Assembly: GCF_000621445.1 (NCBI RefSeq)
Contig: NZ_JHYI01000015.1
Span: 113,377-177,376 of the forward strand
Length of the DNA stretch: 64,000 nt
Direction: 5' to 3'
From: Alkalihalobacillus bogoriensis ATCC BAA-922
GTDB lineage: Bacteria; Bacillota; Bacilli; Bacillales; Bacillaceae_F
Of this stretch, positions 63,790 to 64,000 are shown piece after piece; position 1 is the stretch's first letter; each line of letters starts with the position of its first letter. Under the pieces are notes generated by a model. The model was given only the letters and a program-made list of their open reading frames with translations, had not been told where the DNA came from and ran no database searches. The translations under genes were made by a program, and so were the position numbers.

Positions 63790-64000
63790 CTAAGATTCTT
63801 TCACATCAACTTGATACGTTTCATTTTTCTTGAGATAAAACCTTACGTCATTTCGACCAGTAAGGATATACCAATCCCTTCCAAGTTCCAAGCGACAAGG
63901 AAGCGTCCGACCATATCCTAGATGAAGATCAAACCAGTCTCCGCAACGCATCTTATACCCTTTATTTTCTCCCCAAATGACAACCCAACAATCCAACTCT
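63790..64000 (-). CDS. DUF5348-like small protein, partial at the window end
   Basis: On the minus strand the frame is open to the last base of the window. The visible part reads DCWVVIWGENKGYKMRCGDW, then FDLHLGYGRTLPCRLELGRDWYILTGRNDV and a tail ending VDVKES. The pattern of a CGD-x-F/W motif, a basic stretch and a DWY motif fits DUF5348 proteins, small proteins common beside recombinases and prophage genes. ATG 63951 could be an internal start, but homologous sequence extends upstream of it. The segment at 59.15-59.19 kb shares its central part. Confidence 0.55.
   Translation of the reverse strand, partial: ELDCWVVIWGENKGYKMRCGDWFDLHLGYGRTLPCRLELGRDWYILTGRNDVRFYLKKNETYQVDVKES

Overview
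The window comes from a low-GC, endospore-forming, motile, competence-capable member of the Bacillaceae. The evidence is spoIIID-mbl-flhO-flhP in the order seen in Bacillus, comK, gtaB, fabZ, near-perfect AAAGGAGG ribosome sites, frequent GTG/TTG starts, and LPXTG proteins with very acidic linkers. The acidic surface proteins and the general gene content would suit an alkaliphile of the Alkalihalobacillus/Halalkalibacter type, but that is inference. I saw no rRNA, tRNA or CRISPR array. Region 1 (1-5.8 kb): the tail of an ABC-2 permease, two small membrane genes (one frameshifted), then an acetate/propionate-type sodium symporter operon (DUF4212 small subunit, SSS symporter, cNMP/CBS/DUF294 regulator, DnaQ-like exonuclease) behind a perfect CcpA cre site. 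Region 2 (6-12.2 kb): a cell-surface locus with an LPKTA-anchored GH18 chitinase, an LPKTA-anchored leucine-rich-repeat protein and a class D sortase that probably anchors both. Region 3 (12.4-17 kb): a beta-glucoside operon licT-bglP-bglH with two RAT/terminator antitermination switches. Region 4 (17-23.5 kb): small membrane proteins, an XRE-desulfoferrodoxin fusion regulator, an AlaX editing enzyme, a chemoreceptor and a lipoprotein. Region 5 (23.6-28.5 kb): the conserved core spoIIID-mbl-flhO-flhP-epuA-fabZ, interrupted by a REP-associated (RAYT-type) transposase gene with its palindromes. Region 6 (28.5-38 kb): Nudix hydrolase, lipoproteins, gtaB, a kinase-like protein, a sigma-70-like factor divergent from comK, a sigma-D-type autolysin and an LCP ligase. 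Region 7 (38.1-57.4 kb): a large Wzx/Wzy exopolysaccharide cluster. It has chain-length control by a BY-kinase module (ywqCDE type), a candidate EAR antitermination RNA before the epsC-like dehydratase, an initiating sugar phosphotransferase, four glycosyltransferases, two pyruvyltransferase-like proteins, a polymerase, a UDP-FucNAc-type pathway whose first gene has a frameshift on a slippery A-tract, and a flippase. From 42.6 kb on it is visibly more AT-rich. Region 8 (57.4-64 kb): a decaying accessory zone with a galE pseudogene, an IS200-type element, serine-recombinase pseudogenes and two related DUF5348-like segments. They surround an apparently intact 410-residue protein that looks like a proteasome/HslV-type Ntn hydrolase with a long C-terminal extension, convergent with a two-TM coiled-coil protein. 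Five roughly 185-bp intergenic repeats with four inverted arms in the order A-B-B'-A' are scattered through the first 21 kb, and a sixth, diverged member lies at 28.6 kb. This family, the solitary HslV-like hydrolase, the EAR-like RNA and the RAYT/REP system are the main unexplained or unusual items.
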